Shown here piece after piece: positions 9,701 to 17,169 of a stretch of 64,000 nt of DNA; position 1 is the stretch's first letter, and each line of letters starts with the position of its first letter. Below the pieces are notes generated by a model. That model worked only from the letters and a program-made list of their open reading frames with translations, made no database searches and was not told the DNA's origin. The DNA lies in NCBI RefSeq assembly GCF_000016425.1, contig NC_009380.1, positions 5,119,332-5,183,331 on the forward strand, written 5' to 3'. The translations under genes were made by a program, and so were the position numbers. The stretch is from Salinispora tropica CNB-440 (lineage in GTDB: Bacteria; Actinomycetota; Actinomycetes; Mycobacteriales; Micromonosporaceae).

Positions 9701-9977
9701 CCTGGTCGGCGCCGAGGACGGACTCTTGCCCCTGCGCTGGCCCGGTAGCGAGCCGGATGATGACGCGGTCGCCGAGGAGCGACGCCTCTTCTTCGTTGGG
9801 GTGACCCGCGCGCAGGATCGGCTCTACCTCAGCCATGCCGCCCGGCGATTCCGGCACAGCACCGAGTACGACTGTCGCCCCTCCCCATTCTTGTCCACAA
9901 TTGACCCGGGACTCTTCGAACGCCTCGGTGAACCGGAACCCCGCCGCCCCAAGGACCGCCAGCTCCGTCTGATCTGA
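6774..9977 (+). CDS. EndoQ-like PHP nuclease fused to UvrD/PcrA helicase
   Basis: A 1,067-residue two-enzyme fusion. Residues ~20-430 form a PHP-type metal-dependent nuclease of the TIGR00375/endonuclease Q kind: DLHIHSKYSRACSRD, LGTGDFTHPAW, SVEIS and SNSDAHSP give metal ligands, and a CGVNW...CPECG knuckle near 300 resembles the EndoQ zinc site. After a Pro-rich linker (~455-505), residues ~520-1050 are a superfamily-1 helicase with Walker A GPGTGKT (~537), VDEYQDVDE (~682), GDPDQAIYSFRGAD (~708), LTLHAAKGLEFPVVF (~961) and VTRAQDRLYLSHA. EndoQ cuts 5' of deaminated bases; helicase coupling suggests excision repair. QETLFD (~445) and the C-terminal QLRLI resemble beta-clamp-binding peptides (inference). 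Confidence 0.85.
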   Translation: MARCLVPPINAAPPGGLPSFVADLHIHSKYSRACSRDLTLPNLAWWARRKGVAVLGTGDFTHPAWYDHLRETLHPAEPGLYRLAPEAEREIARRLPPRLADEAENAPVRFMLSVEISTIYKRDDRTRKVHHLVYLPDLEAVARFNTALGRIGNLGSDGRPILGLDSRDLLEITLAASPDGYLVPAHIWTPWFSALGSKSGFDAIADCYADLAEHIFAVETGLSSDPEMNWRVGSLDRYQLVSNSDAHSPPALAREATVFTAARDYFAIREALRTGDGLAGTIEFFPEEGKYHADGHRLCGVNWAPEQTRAAGGRCPECGKPLTVGVLNRVEELADRPPGHRPAHARDVTHLVPLAELLGEINTVGARSKKVAGKLNDLIAALGPELEILTRTPLAEIDRVGGDLLAEGIRRLRRGEVRRVSGFDGEYGVITLFDPTELRPGGGAAAQETLFDIPAVPEQRRPTEPTPKPKARRPATKPEPRRASPPPPPIAPPPSPHEPFEPMLSGMEEVGTGLLDRLDAMQRVAASAPGGPLLIVAGPGTGKTRTLTHRIAYLCAELNVFPERCLAITFTRRAAEELRHRLDGLLGPVAEDVTVGTFHSVGLQILRENREAAGLPVDFRIADDADRAAARSEAGDDPDTYLALLRKQDLIDLDELLTLPLALLRADRRLADSYRDRWQWIFVDEYQDVDEVQYELLRLLSPADGNLCAIGDPDQAIYSFRGADVRYFLRFSQDFTDARLVRLNRNYRSSAPILAAAVQAIAPSSLVRGRRLDPARLDPEAPLLGRYAAASVADEAAFVARTVDELVGGLSHRSLDSGRIDGASTTLSFSDIAVLYRTDAQAAPIVDALSRANIPVQKRSHDRLRDRPGVADIARELRHTGDVDSALPARVRLAGQVVAQRFATPTLDGSGTVGPADVRVAVDLLTPLARRCGDDLDLFLSQLATGAEVDALDPRAQAVTLLTLHAAKGLEFPVVFLVGAEDGLLPLRWPGSEPDDDAVAEERRLFFVGVTRAQDRLYLSHAARRFRHSTEYDCRPSPFLSTIDPGLFERLGEPEPRRPKDRQLRLI

Positions 9978-10057
9978 ACCGCACCCGCCACACCACGGTG
10001 GCGAAGGCGGCGGCACCCCGAGTGTCCAGCCGCTCCCACTCCCGCAGGAGGATGCGC

Positions 10058-10570
10058 ATGCCGGACTACGAACCACCGGCCGGCTACGGTGACGGGCCGT
10101 TCCCCCCTCGGCGCCGCAGACCGCTGGTCGCGGTACTCGGCATCGTCGCGCTCCTGCTCCTCGGCGCCGGCGCAGGTGTCCTCTGGTTCCGCACCGGGGA
10201 CGACGAGGTGCCGGCGGCATCGGGGTCCGGCCCAAACCCGAGCATCACGACCTCGGCCTCCTCGGCTGAACCGGATACGTCGGCGAGCCCAACACCCAAC
10301 GTCGCCGCCCCGGACTCTTCGGCCAACCCTCGCTTCGTCGAGGTCGGCGAGTGCGTCCGCAATGATGGGCCGGTCGACGGCAAGCCGGAGCTGCTGATCA
10401 CCGAGTGCGGCCCCCAGACGTACGAGGTGCTGCTCCGCGTCGACGGCCCGACCACCGGCGAGGAGGACGCCGCGACGAAGTGCGCCTCCGTTGGCGGCTA
10501 CACCAACTGGTTCTTCTTCGACAGTGACCTGGACACCCTCGACTTCGTGCTCTGCCTGAAGCAACGCTGA
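10058..10570 (+). CDS. Membrane-anchored four-cysteine protein (LppU/SCO3897-like), copy 1
   Basis: About 170 residues: a short cytoplasmic Pro-rich head, one membrane span (~22-44, LVAVLGIVALLLLGAGAGVLWF), a Ser/Thr/Pro-rich linker and an outer domain with four cysteines (GECVRND, TECGPQTYEVL, TKCASV, DFVLCLK) that could form two disulfides. Start chosen at the second ATG (10058), six bases after AGGAGG; the ATG at 10052 would abut it. It resembles actinobacterial LppU/SCO3897 proteins of unknown function. The following gene is a paralogue sharing the cysteine spacing and the CGPxTYEVLxR and LDFVLCL motifs. Confidence 0.75.
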   Translation: MPDYEPPAGYGDGPFPPRRRRPLVAVLGIVALLLLGAGAGVLWFRTGDDEVPAASGSGPNPSITTSASSAEPDTSASPTPNVAAPDSSANPRFVEVGECVRNDGPVDGKPELLITECGPQTYEVLLRVDGPTTGEEDAATKCASVGGYTNWFFFDSDLDTLDFVLCLKQR

Positions 10571-10576
10571 GCCGAT

Positions 10577-10630
10577 CAGTTCCCACCACCCGGTCAGTTC
10601 CCACCGCCCGGCCAGTTCCCACCACCCGGT
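10577..10630 (+). repeat. Three in-frame 18-base repeats encoding QFPPPG, outside any obvious gene
   Basis: Three near-identical 18-base units, CAGTTCCCACCACCCGGT and variants, run directly between the TGA of copy 1 and the ATG of copy 2. They are in the same frame as both genes and would read QFPPPG three times, like the Pro-rich N-terminal heads of this protein type. There is no ATG, GTG or TTG between the TGA at 10568 and the ATG at 10634 in that frame, and no Shine-Dalgarno sequence. Confidence 0.8.
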
Positions 10631-10633
10631 CCG

Positions 10634-11122
10634 ATGTCGGGTCCTCCGGTGCCGCCGCCGGTCGCTGGTCAGTGGGGCGTTCCAGGCGGTCCGGGCATGT
10701 CCCCCACGCCCCCGAAGCGTTCCGGCGGCCGGATCGCTCTGATCATCGGACTGGTGGTGCTGCTGGGGCTCTGCCCCTGCCTGGGCCTGACCGGTTGGGC
10801 GGCCTGCGAGCTCTCCACCAGGGCCGACGACTCATCGACGTCGCCCTTCCCCACCTCGACGGCTCCGGGTCGGGCTCCAAGCGACTCGAAGGACCGGCAG
10901 AACTTCGCGCCGGGTGACTGCGTGGTCAACGACGGTACCGATGACGACGCCAGGCTGCGCAGTGTTCCATGTGGTCCGGACACGTACGAGGTGCTGCGAC
11001 GAATTCCGGCGACGACCGACAGTGACCGTTGCGATGTCCTGGAACCACGTACGAACGCGGACTACGTGCACGACAACCCGGACGACGCGCTGGACTTCGT
11101 ACTCTGCCTACGCATGTACTGA
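10634..11122 (+). CDS. Membrane-anchored four-cysteine protein, copy 2
   Basis: About 162 residues. A Pro/Gly-rich head (MSGPPVPPPVAGQWGVPGG), a membrane span (~32-55, containing LCPCLGLTGWAAC), a Thr/Ser linker and an outer domain with the same four cysteines as copy 1 (GDCVVND, VPCGPDTYEVLRR, DRCDVL, DFVLCLRMY). The ATG at 10634 has no ribosome-binding site, and the 54 bases before it encode Pro-rich repeats in frame. The true start may therefore have been lost, or translation may re-initiate after the copy 1 stop 66 bases upstream. Function unknown; a tandem duplicate. Confidence 0.65.
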   Translation: MSGPPVPPPVAGQWGVPGGPGMSPTPPKRSGGRIALIIGLVVLLGLCPCLGLTGWAACELSTRADDSSTSPFPTSTAPGRAPSDSKDRQNFAPGDCVVNDGTDDDARLRSVPCGPDTYEVLRRIPATTDSDRCDVLEPRTNADYVHDNPDDALDFVLCLRMY

Positions 11123-11127
11123 TTCCC

Positions 11128-11240
11128 AAATCTAGGATTGTCTAGCAACGGGGCTAGATAGACCTAGATTTGGCTCGACACCGGAGTTCGCGACACGCCG
11201 GTAGCCCCATCTACCGTTGTCTAGCCCCGTTGCTAGACAA
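11128..11240. promoter_or_regulatory. Nested CTAG palindromes upstream of the AAA ATPase gene
   Basis: Six CTAG tetramers occur at 11132, 11142, 11154, 11164, 11221 and 11233. An outer 9-base inverted repeat, AAATCTAGG (11128-11136) with CCTAGATTT (11163-11171), encloses two CTAG-N6-CTAG units. A perfect 21-base inverted repeat also pairs 11138-11158 with 11220-11240. CTAG is normally rare in high-GC genomes. The cluster lies between the stop at 11122 and the likely GTG start at 11259, so it looks like a multi-site operator or promoter. The binding protein is unknown. Confidence 0.7.
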
Positions 11241-11258
11241 CCCGATAGTCTCCGATGC

Positions 11259-12497
11259 GTGGATCCGGTCCGCAATCCCTACGCCCCGGGCGCCGGGCAG
11301 CGCCCGCCCGAATTGGCCGGGCGAGGGCGTGAGCTGGACGTCTTCGACATCGTCCTGGAGCGAATCGCGCGCGGCCGACCCGAGCGCAGCCTGATGCTCA
11401 CCGGGCTACGCGGCGTGGGTAAGACGGTGCTGCTCAACACGTTGCGGTCGCAGGCCATCAACCGGCTCTGGGGCAGCGGCAAAATCGAAATCCGACCAGA
11501 CCAGTCGCTGCGCCGTCCGATCTCGGCCGCCCTCCACATGGCCGTGCGCGAGCTGGCCCCCCGGCACCGTGCTCCGGACCGCATCGATGCCTTCCTCGGC
11601 GTCCTGAAGGCCTTCGCACAGCGTTCCGCCCCGAGTGGTCGGGGTGGAGCCTCCCCCCGGCTGCGGGACCGATGGCAACCCGGCATCGATGTCCCCGCCG
11701 CGAGCGGGCGGGCCGATTCCGGCGACATCGAGATCGACCTGGTGGAGCTACTGACCGACGCCGCCGCGGTGGCCGCCGATGTCGGCACCGGCATCGCCGT
11801 CTTCATCGACGAGATGCAAGACCTCGCCCCGGAGGAGGTCTCCGCACTCTGCGCCGCCTGCCATGAGCTGTCCCAGCTCGGGGCGCCGTTGATCGTGGTG
11901 GGCGCCGGCCTGCCGCACCTACCGGCCGTACTCAGCGCAGCGAAGTCGTACTCCGAACGGCTCTTTCGCTACCAGCGCATCGATCGACTCGACCGGATCG
12001 CCGCCGACCAGGCGCTCTGCCTGCCCGCCGAGCGTGAGGAGATCGAGTACGAGCAGAAGGCGCTCGACCTGCTCTACGAAAAGTCCGGCGGCTACCCCTA
12101 TTTCGTCCAGGCGTACGGGAAGACGACCTGGGATCACGCCCCCCGCTCACCGATCACCGCCGCCGACGTCCGGGTGGCGGCGCCGGACGCCGAGGCCGAG
12201 CTGGCGGTGGGCTTCTTCGGCTCCCGGTTCGAACGGGCCACTCCGGCTGAACGCGAATACATGCGGGCGATGGCGACCCTCTCCCTGGTAGACGGTGAGG
12301 ACGACGGCACCCAGGACGACATGGACGCCGCCGTGCCGACCGCCGAGATCGCCCGCGCGCTGGAGCGCAAGCCCACAAGCCTCTCCCCGGCTCGGGACGC
12401 ACTAATCAAAAAGGGCCTCATCTACTCCGGCGAACGCGGCACGGTGGCCTTCACGGTGCCGCACTTCGGCCGCTACCTCCGCACCCAGCCGGCGTAG
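11259..12497 (+). CDS. AAA family ATPase (STAND/ORC-like)
   Basis: About 412 residues beginning VDPVRNPYAPGAGQRPPELAGRGREL, which I recall as the conserved N-terminus of this actinobacterial family; hence the GTG at 11259 rather than the upstream TTG at 11217, which lies inside a palindrome. Walker A is GLRGVGKTVLL (~48-58), Walker B is VFIDEMQDL (~180-188), and a sensor-1-like VVGAGLPHLP follows. The C-terminal ~130 residues look like a winged helix (IARALERKPTSLSPARDALIKKGLIY). The fold resembles Orc1/Cdc6-type ATPases with a DNA-binding tail, but the role is unknown. It is probably controlled from the CTAG cluster just upstream. Confidence 0.75.
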   Translation: MDPVRNPYAPGAGQRPPELAGRGRELDVFDIVLERIARGRPERSLMLTGLRGVGKTVLLNTLRSQAINRLWGSGKIEIRPDQSLRRPISAALHMAVRELAPRHRAPDRIDAFLGVLKAFAQRSAPSGRGGASPRLRDRWQPGIDVPAASGRADSGDIEIDLVELLTDAAAVAADVGTGIAVFIDEMQDLAPEEVSALCAACHELSQLGAPLIVVGAGLPHLPAVLSAAKSYSERLFRYQRIDRLDRIAADQALCLPAEREEIEYEQKALDLLYEKSGGYPYFVQAYGKTTWDHAPRSPITAADVRVAAPDAEAELAVGFFGSRFERATPAEREYMRAMATLSLVDGEDDGTQDDMDAAVPTAEIARALERKPTSLSPARDALIKKGLIYSGERGTVAFTVPHFGRYLRTQPA

Positions 12498-12506
12498 CCC
12501 GTCGAC

Positions 12507-13052
12507 TCACACCTTCGCCCACGGCGGAGGAAAGATCACCTCGCCCGGGGTAGGCGGTTCCGCGCCGCCGTCGACCGAGGGCAACACTCGGGCCTGCCAG
12601 GGCTCGCCGAGCCCGGACCAGGGGCTGGTGAGGCCGAGCCGGTCGGCCCGGCCGAACCCGAACCGCCGATAGAAGGCCGGATCACCCAACACCACCACGA
12701 GGCGCTCACCCAGCTCGACGGCCGCGTCCAGGGCCGCCTGCACCACCGCGCTGCCCAGCCCGATGCGCTGCCGGTGCGGGGCGACCGCCACCGGTCCGAG
12801 AGCGAGCGCGGCCACGTCGTCGCGGTCGGAGCGAACCCGCACCCGGGTAAGCAGCGCGTAGCCGACGACCTCACCCCCGTACTCGGCCACCATGGCCAGC
12901 GACGGCAGCCACTCCGCGCTACCGCGCAACTCGTCAACGAGGCCGATCTCCGGCGGGGTGGTGACATCCGGACGGGCGAACGCGCCAGCGAGGACCCGAC
13001 GAACCGCACCGGTATCTGCCGGTTCCTCGGGCCGTAGCCGCATGGTCGTCAC
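12507..13052 (-). CDS. GNAT family N-acetyltransferase
   Basis: About 181 residues. MRLRPEEPADTGAVRRVLAGAF opens the fold, ALGPVAVAPHRQRIGLGSAVV is the acetyl-CoA pyrophosphate loop (Q/RxxGxG/A), and VVLGDPAFYRRFGF is the motif seen in the YhbS-like subgroup. The GTG at 13052 is chosen because GGAGGG lies about 13 bases before it; an ATG three codons in is equally compatible. Substrate unknown. It runs convergently with the AAA ATPase gene, nine bases apart. Confidence 0.8.
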   Translation of the reverse strand: MTTMRLRPEEPADTGAVRRVLAGAFARPDVTTPPEIGLVDELRGSAEWLPSLAMVAEYGGEVVGYALLTRVRVRSDRDDVAALALGPVAVAPHRQRIGLGSAVVQAALDAAVELGERLVVVLGDPAFYRRFGFGRADRLGLTSPWSGLGEPWQARVLPSVDGGAEPPTPGEVIFPPPWAKV

Positions 13053-13187
13053 GCCGGGGACGTTACCCTCCGGCGATGACTCATCCGGGGCGGTCACGCG
13101 ATTCGGCGTGGCGGGGCGAGTCGCGTGACCGATTCGGATCGGTCGTTTGCCGGGGTGACGACGGATCCGACAGGGTATGACTGACCC

Positions 13188-13733
13188 ATGACACCCGTAC
13201 GCTCCCTCGCCCGAGTAATGCTCAGTGGCATTCTCGTGGTCGAGGGGGCCCGCAGCCTCGCCGCCCCGGGCCGGCTCGCCCCCGCCGCCACACCGATGAC
13301 CGACCGGGTCGCACCCCTGCTGCGACGAGCTGTTCCCGGCGTTCCCACCGACACCGAGACGCTGGTCCGCGCCAATGGAGCCGTGCAGTTCGGTGCCGGC
13401 CTCCTGCTCGCCACCGGACGACTCACCCGACCGGCGGCCTTGGTTCTGGCCGGCACTCTGGTGCCGGGTACTATTGCCGAGCATCCCTTCTGGACTGACA
13501 CGGATCCGGCGTTGCGGGTCAACAACCAACTGCACTTCCTGAAAAACCTCGGCCTCTTCGGTGGGCTGCTGCTGGCCGCCGCAGACACCGAAGGAAAGCC
13601 AGGGCTACGCTGGCGGGCCGGTCAGCGGCTCGACCACTCCCAGCGTTGGGCAACGCGAGCTGTCCGTACCGCCCGCCGACAGGCCCGGATCGCCGTACGA
13701 TCGGCAGCGACGGCTCGACGTTTCCCTGGCTGA
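13188..13733 (+). CDS. DoxX family membrane protein
   Basis: About 181 residues with four hydrophobic segments. The segments MLSGILVVEGARSLAAPGRL, VRANGAVQFGAGLLLATG, ALVLAGTLVPGTIAEHPFW and QLHFLKNLGLFGGLLLAA follow the DoxX/SURF4 pattern, including the conserved HFLKNLGLFGG. The C-terminal ~45 residues are Arg-rich and cytoplasmic. DoxX proteins are linked to membrane redox or oxidative-stress complexes in actinobacteria; nothing here fixes a partner. The ATG at 13188 follows the divergent GNAT gene by 135 bases. Confidence 0.8.
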   Translation: MTPVRSLARVMLSGILVVEGARSLAAPGRLAPAATPMTDRVAPLLRRAVPGVPTDTETLVRANGAVQFGAGLLLATGRLTRPAALVLAGTLVPGTIAEHPFWTDTDPALRVNNQLHFLKNLGLFGGLLLAAADTEGKPGLRWRAGQRLDHSQRWATRAVRTARRQARIAVRSAATARRFPG

Positions 13734-13872
13734 CCTGCGTCGACCCCTCCCCGTCGTGGCCCCGTCGGACGAAGAGTGAATCCGACGTACCGCCCACCCG
13801 GCGTTAACCTGGTGGAAATGTCAAAAATCAGTGTGGGATCGGACACGGTCACATAACGCGGGAGGCAAACAC

Positions 13873-15378
13873 GTGAGGGACCGTTCTAGGCTCCGTACCG
13901 GACCAGGACGGCTAGGACGATATTGGTACGGGGGTGGCCACTCGATGCCGACGACTCTCCGTCGGCGGGTGCGCCGCCTCGCCCCGGTTCGCCGCGTCCC
14001 GCGGGGGCTCGATCTCAGGACCGTCGTCCGGATCGGAGTCGTGGCCGCCGTCGCGTACGCCGCCTGGCTCGCCGTCGGCGCGTTCGGGCGACCGTACAAC
14101 TTCTTCGACATGAAGATCTACCACGGCGCGGCGGTGTGGTGGGCCAACGGCCACGAGCTGTACGAATTCATCGCGCCCGACACGACCCTTGGGTTCACCT
14201 ACCCACCCTTCGCCGGGCTCGCCATGCTCCCGATGGCACACCTTCCGGTCGGGCTGGCCGGACTGGTAAACGCGGTGGTGAGCATCGCCGCGCTGGCCGT
14301 GGTCCTCACCGCGCTGCTCCGCCCGATCGCCGACCGGCTCAACTATCCCCTGTGGTACGCGGTAGCGCTCGCGACGCCGCTCGCCGCAGCCCTTGAACCG
14401 TCCCGCGAAACCCTCGGCTACGGGCAGGTCAATCTACTCCTGTTCGCACTGATCATGGCCGACCTGGTCGGCCTGCGCTGGCGATCCCGCCGGAGCGCCC
14501 ACGTCGCTCCCACCGACGGCCCGCTGCTGCGCTTCGTCTACAGCGGTGCCTGGGCCGGCGTCGGGATCGGCCTCGCCACCGCGGTGAAGCTGACCCCCGC
14601 CCTCTTCATCGCCTATCTCATGATCACCCGCCAGTGGCGGGCGGCGACCACCGCCGTGGGCACAGTTCTGGCCGTGACGATCGGGTCGTTCGCCATCGTC
14701 GGCCCCGAGTCCCGGGCCTACTTCGGTGGGGTGCTCTGGCAGACCGAGCGGGTCGGTGCCGCCGACATGACCCCCAACCAATCGCTCGCCGGCCTGCTCG
14801 CCCGCCTCTACGACTCGATCGAGGCCCCCGGGCTGCTCTGGTTCACGTTCGCGATCCTGGTTCTCGCGCTCGGCCTGTCCCGAGCCGCCAACGCGCGCGC
14901 AGACGGCGACGAGCTGACGGCGTTCACCCTGGTCGGGCTCACCACCAGTGTGATCAGCCCGATCTCCTGGACGCACCATCTCGTCTGGGTGATCCCCGCA
15001 ATCATCGTGCTCGCCGACGCCGCCGTCCGCCGCCGGGACGCCAGCCGGGGGGTCGCCACCCGAGCCGGTCTGAGCGGCCTACCCGACGTGAACGGCCTGC
15101 GCTCCCCGATCTGGTACCCGACGCTGACCGGGCTCCGACACGGGGGCGCCGCCGTGGTCCTCTATCTTCTCTTCCTCGTCTCGCCGATCTGGCCGTACGA
15201 GCACCAGCTGCCCGAGGTGTCGCACTATCAGGACGGTCTCTTCGGCGCCCTGATGGAGAATTCGCTGGCCCTGGCGCTGATCGTGCTGGTCACCGCACTG
15301 CCCTGGCGCCCGGGGGCCGAGCCGGCCTTCTACGGCGAGCGTTCAAGCCGGCCGGTCACCCTGGCCAGCCGCCGCTGA
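13873..15378 (+). CDS. GT87-type polyprenol-dependent mannosyltransferase
   Basis: A GT-C membrane glycosyltransferase of about 501 residues with roughly ten spans. The start is the GTG at 13873, seven bases after GGAGG. The first outer loop carries FFDMKIYHGAAVWW and ELYEFIAPDTTLGFTYPP, the DUF2029/GT87 signature with an early aspartate; ISPISWTHHLVWVIP near residue 370 is a further conserved loop. The family transfers mannose from polyprenyl-phosphate-mannose to phosphatidylinositol-mannoside or lipoglycan chains on the outer membrane face in actinobacteria. The exact acceptor is not known. Nearby paralogous GT-C genes lie at 18.3, 25.5 and 27.6 kb. Confidence 0.8.
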   Translation: MRDRSRLRTGPGRLGRYWYGGGHSMPTTLRRRVRRLAPVRRVPRGLDLRTVVRIGVVAAVAYAAWLAVGAFGRPYNFFDMKIYHGAAVWWANGHELYEFIAPDTTLGFTYPPFAGLAMLPMAHLPVGLAGLVNAVVSIAALAVVLTALLRPIADRLNYPLWYAVALATPLAAALEPSRETLGYGQVNLLLFALIMADLVGLRWRSRRSAHVAPTDGPLLRFVYSGAWAGVGIGLATAVKLTPALFIAYLMITRQWRAATTAVGTVLAVTIGSFAIVGPESRAYFGGVLWQTERVGAADMTPNQSLAGLLARLYDSIEAPGLLWFTFAILVLALGLSRAANARADGDELTAFTLVGLTTSVISPISWTHHLVWVIPAIIVLADAAVRRRDASRGVATRAGLSGLPDVNGLRSPIWYPTLTGLRHGGAAVVLYLLFLVSPIWPYEHQLPEVSHYQDGLFGALMENSLALALIVLVTALPWRPGAEPAFYGERSSRPVTLASRR

Positions 15379-15430
15379 CCGACGACCGCTGACCGACGAC
15401 CGCTGACCAGCGGTCCGTGACCGGACGGCG

Positions 15431-15859
15431 TCAGGGACAGTTCACCCACTCCTCGGTGCCGTCCGCGAACACCTGCCGCTTCCAGATCGGCAGCCGTGCC
15501 TTCACCTCGTCGACCAGCCGGGCGCAGACGGCGAACGCGGCGGCTCGGTGCGCGGTGCTGACCGCCGCCACCAGCGCTGCCTCGCCGATCTCCAGCGGCC
15601 CGACCCGGTGCGAGACGGCCACCGCGTACACCTCGGGGTCGGCGGCGATCTCGGCAGCGACCTCGCGCAGCACCCGCTCGGCACTCGGGTGCCCCTCGTA
15701 GGTCAGCGCGACCACCGCCCGGCCATGGTCGTGATCCCGGACAACACCCTGGAACGACACCACCGCGCCAGCGGCCCGGTCTGCCACCGCGCCCTCGTGT
15801 TCGGCGAGGTCCAGCGGCCGCTCGGTAACCTCGCCGAACACCACGGTCGAGGCGGTCAC
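15431..15859 (-). CDS. moaE: Molybdopterin synthase catalytic subunit
   Basis: Large subunit that converts cyclic pyranopterin monophosphate to molybdopterin using MoaD thiocarboxylate. Conserved segments include GVVRDHDHGRAVVALTYEGHP, HRVGPLEIGEAALVAAV and RLPIWKRQVFADGTEEW, the last bearing the catalytic lysine in PIWK. The 142-residue length is normal. The ATG at 15859 overlaps the moeA stop (ATGA), so the two are coupled. Its small-subunit partner is probably the MoaD-like protein at 5.2 kb. Confidence 0.93.
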   Translation of the reverse strand: MTASTVVFGEVTERPLDLAEHEGAVADRAAGAVVSFQGVVRDHDHGRAVVALTYEGHPSAERVLREVAAEIAADPEVYAVAVSHRVGPLEIGEAALVAAVSTAHRAAAFAVCARLVDEVKARLPIWKRQVFADGTEEWVNCP

Positions 15860-17112
15860 GACCCGCGCTCCCCCGGCAGCAACGGCAGCGGCACGACCGA
15901 AACCCGGTCGCCCGGCTCGCCGGACACGCCGGGGCGGATCACCGCGAACCCGTCGGCTCCGGCCAGGCCACGCAGCATGGCCGAGCCGACGTGCCGGAGT
16001 GGATGGACGGTTCCGGCGACTCGATCCAGCCGGACCAGCGCAAGATGGGTGAAGGCGCCCCGCCCGGAAATCGGCTCGGCGAGCACCGCCTGCGGGAGCA
16101 CCGGCACAGGCCGGCCGGCGAGGCCGGCCAGCAGTGGTGCGACCAGCGACACCAGGGCGAGAATCGCGGACTGCGGGTTACCCGGCAGCCCGGCGACGAA
16201 GCGTATTCGACCGTCGGCCCCGACCACCCGGGCCAGCAGCATCGGGAAGCCGGGCCGAACGGCGACGGTGTTGACCACGTACTCCGCCCCCAACGCCTCA
16301 AGTGCGGGGTGCAGGTGGTCCACCGGGCCGTGCATCGTGCCGCCGGTCGTGCAGACCAGGTCGGCGTGGGTGAGCGCAGCACTGAGCGCCGCCACGTGCG
16401 CCGACAGAGTGTCCGCCACCGGCCCGACCACGTCGGAGGGGCGCACCGCACACCCGTACCGGCGCAGCCATGCCGGCACCGCGGGACCGAGCGCATCCCG
16501 GACCTGCCCCGCCCCGGGTGGCCCGGCCGTCAACAGCTCGTCGCCGAAGACCAGCAGCGCCGCGCGCGGCTGCCGCCGTACGCGCAGGGTGTCGTGCCCA
16601 CAGGAGGCGGCCAACCCGATCACCGCCGGGTCCACCGGCGTTCCGACCGGAAGAAGCTCCTCTCCGGCGGCGGCCTCCTCACCCGGCAGACGCCACTCGG
16701 GCATCGGACGCGGGGTGCCGGCCACCAACCCCTCCGGAGTACGGCTCGACTCCTCCACCCGCAGCACCGTGGTGGCACCCTCGGGAACCATCGCACCGGT
16801 GGCGATCTCGACGGTGGTGCCGTCCTCGGTCAGTGGCGCCGGGACACCGCCGGCCAGGACCCGGCCCACGATCCGCCACGGGCCGGTGCCCCGCACCGCC
16901 CAGCCATCCACACTGGCCGTGGGGAACGCCGGTAGGGGCGTCCGGGTGGCCAACGGCTCGGCCAGGGTATGCCCGTCGAGGTCAACGAGCGGCCGAGTCA
17001 CCACCGGCAGCGCGGCAGCTCGACCCACCGCGTACGCCCGGGAACGCGCCTCCTCCCAGCCCGCGGGTGGGGGCGGAGCGACGGGGTCGGCGGCTGCGGC
17101 TTCCATGCTCAC
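15856..17112 (-). CDS. moeA: Molybdopterin molybdenumtransferase
   Basis: Inserts molybdate into adenylylated molybdopterin. About 418 residues. The N-terminal domain has PLPAFPTASVDGWAVRG and TGAMVPEGATTVLRVEES, the MoeA signature; the MoCF-binding core has VCTTGGTMHGPVDHL; the C-terminal beta domain ends with VIRPG. The TGG-T-M stretch stands where many MoeA proteins have TGGVSVG, so the active-site loop is slightly atypical. It lies 57 bases beyond the stop of moaB and is coupled to moaE. Confidence 0.92.
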   Translation of the reverse strand: MSMEAAAADPVAPPPPAGWEEARSRAYAVGRAAALPVVTRPLVDLDGHTLAEPLATRTPLPAFPTASVDGWAVRGTGPWRIVGRVLAGGVPAPLTEDGTTVEIATGAMVPEGATTVLRVEESSRTPEGLVAGTPRPMPEWRLPGEEAAAGEELLPVGTPVDPAVIGLAASCGHDTLRVRRQPRAALLVFGDELLTAGPPGAGQVRDALGPAVPAWLRRYGCAVRPSDVVGPVADTLSAHVAALSAALTHADLVCTTGGTMHGPVDHLHPALEALGAEYVVNTVAVRPGFPMLLARVVGADGRIRFVAGLPGNPQSAILALVSLVAPLLAGLAGRPVPVLPQAVLAEPISGRGAFTHLALVRLDRVAGTVHPLRHVGSAMLRGLAGADGFAVIRPGVSGEPGDRVSVVPLPLLPGERGS

Positions 17113-17169
17113 CCGACGAGGGTATCGGGGCGCCGACGTAACCGTTGGTTCGGTGTGCCGGCGAACCGA

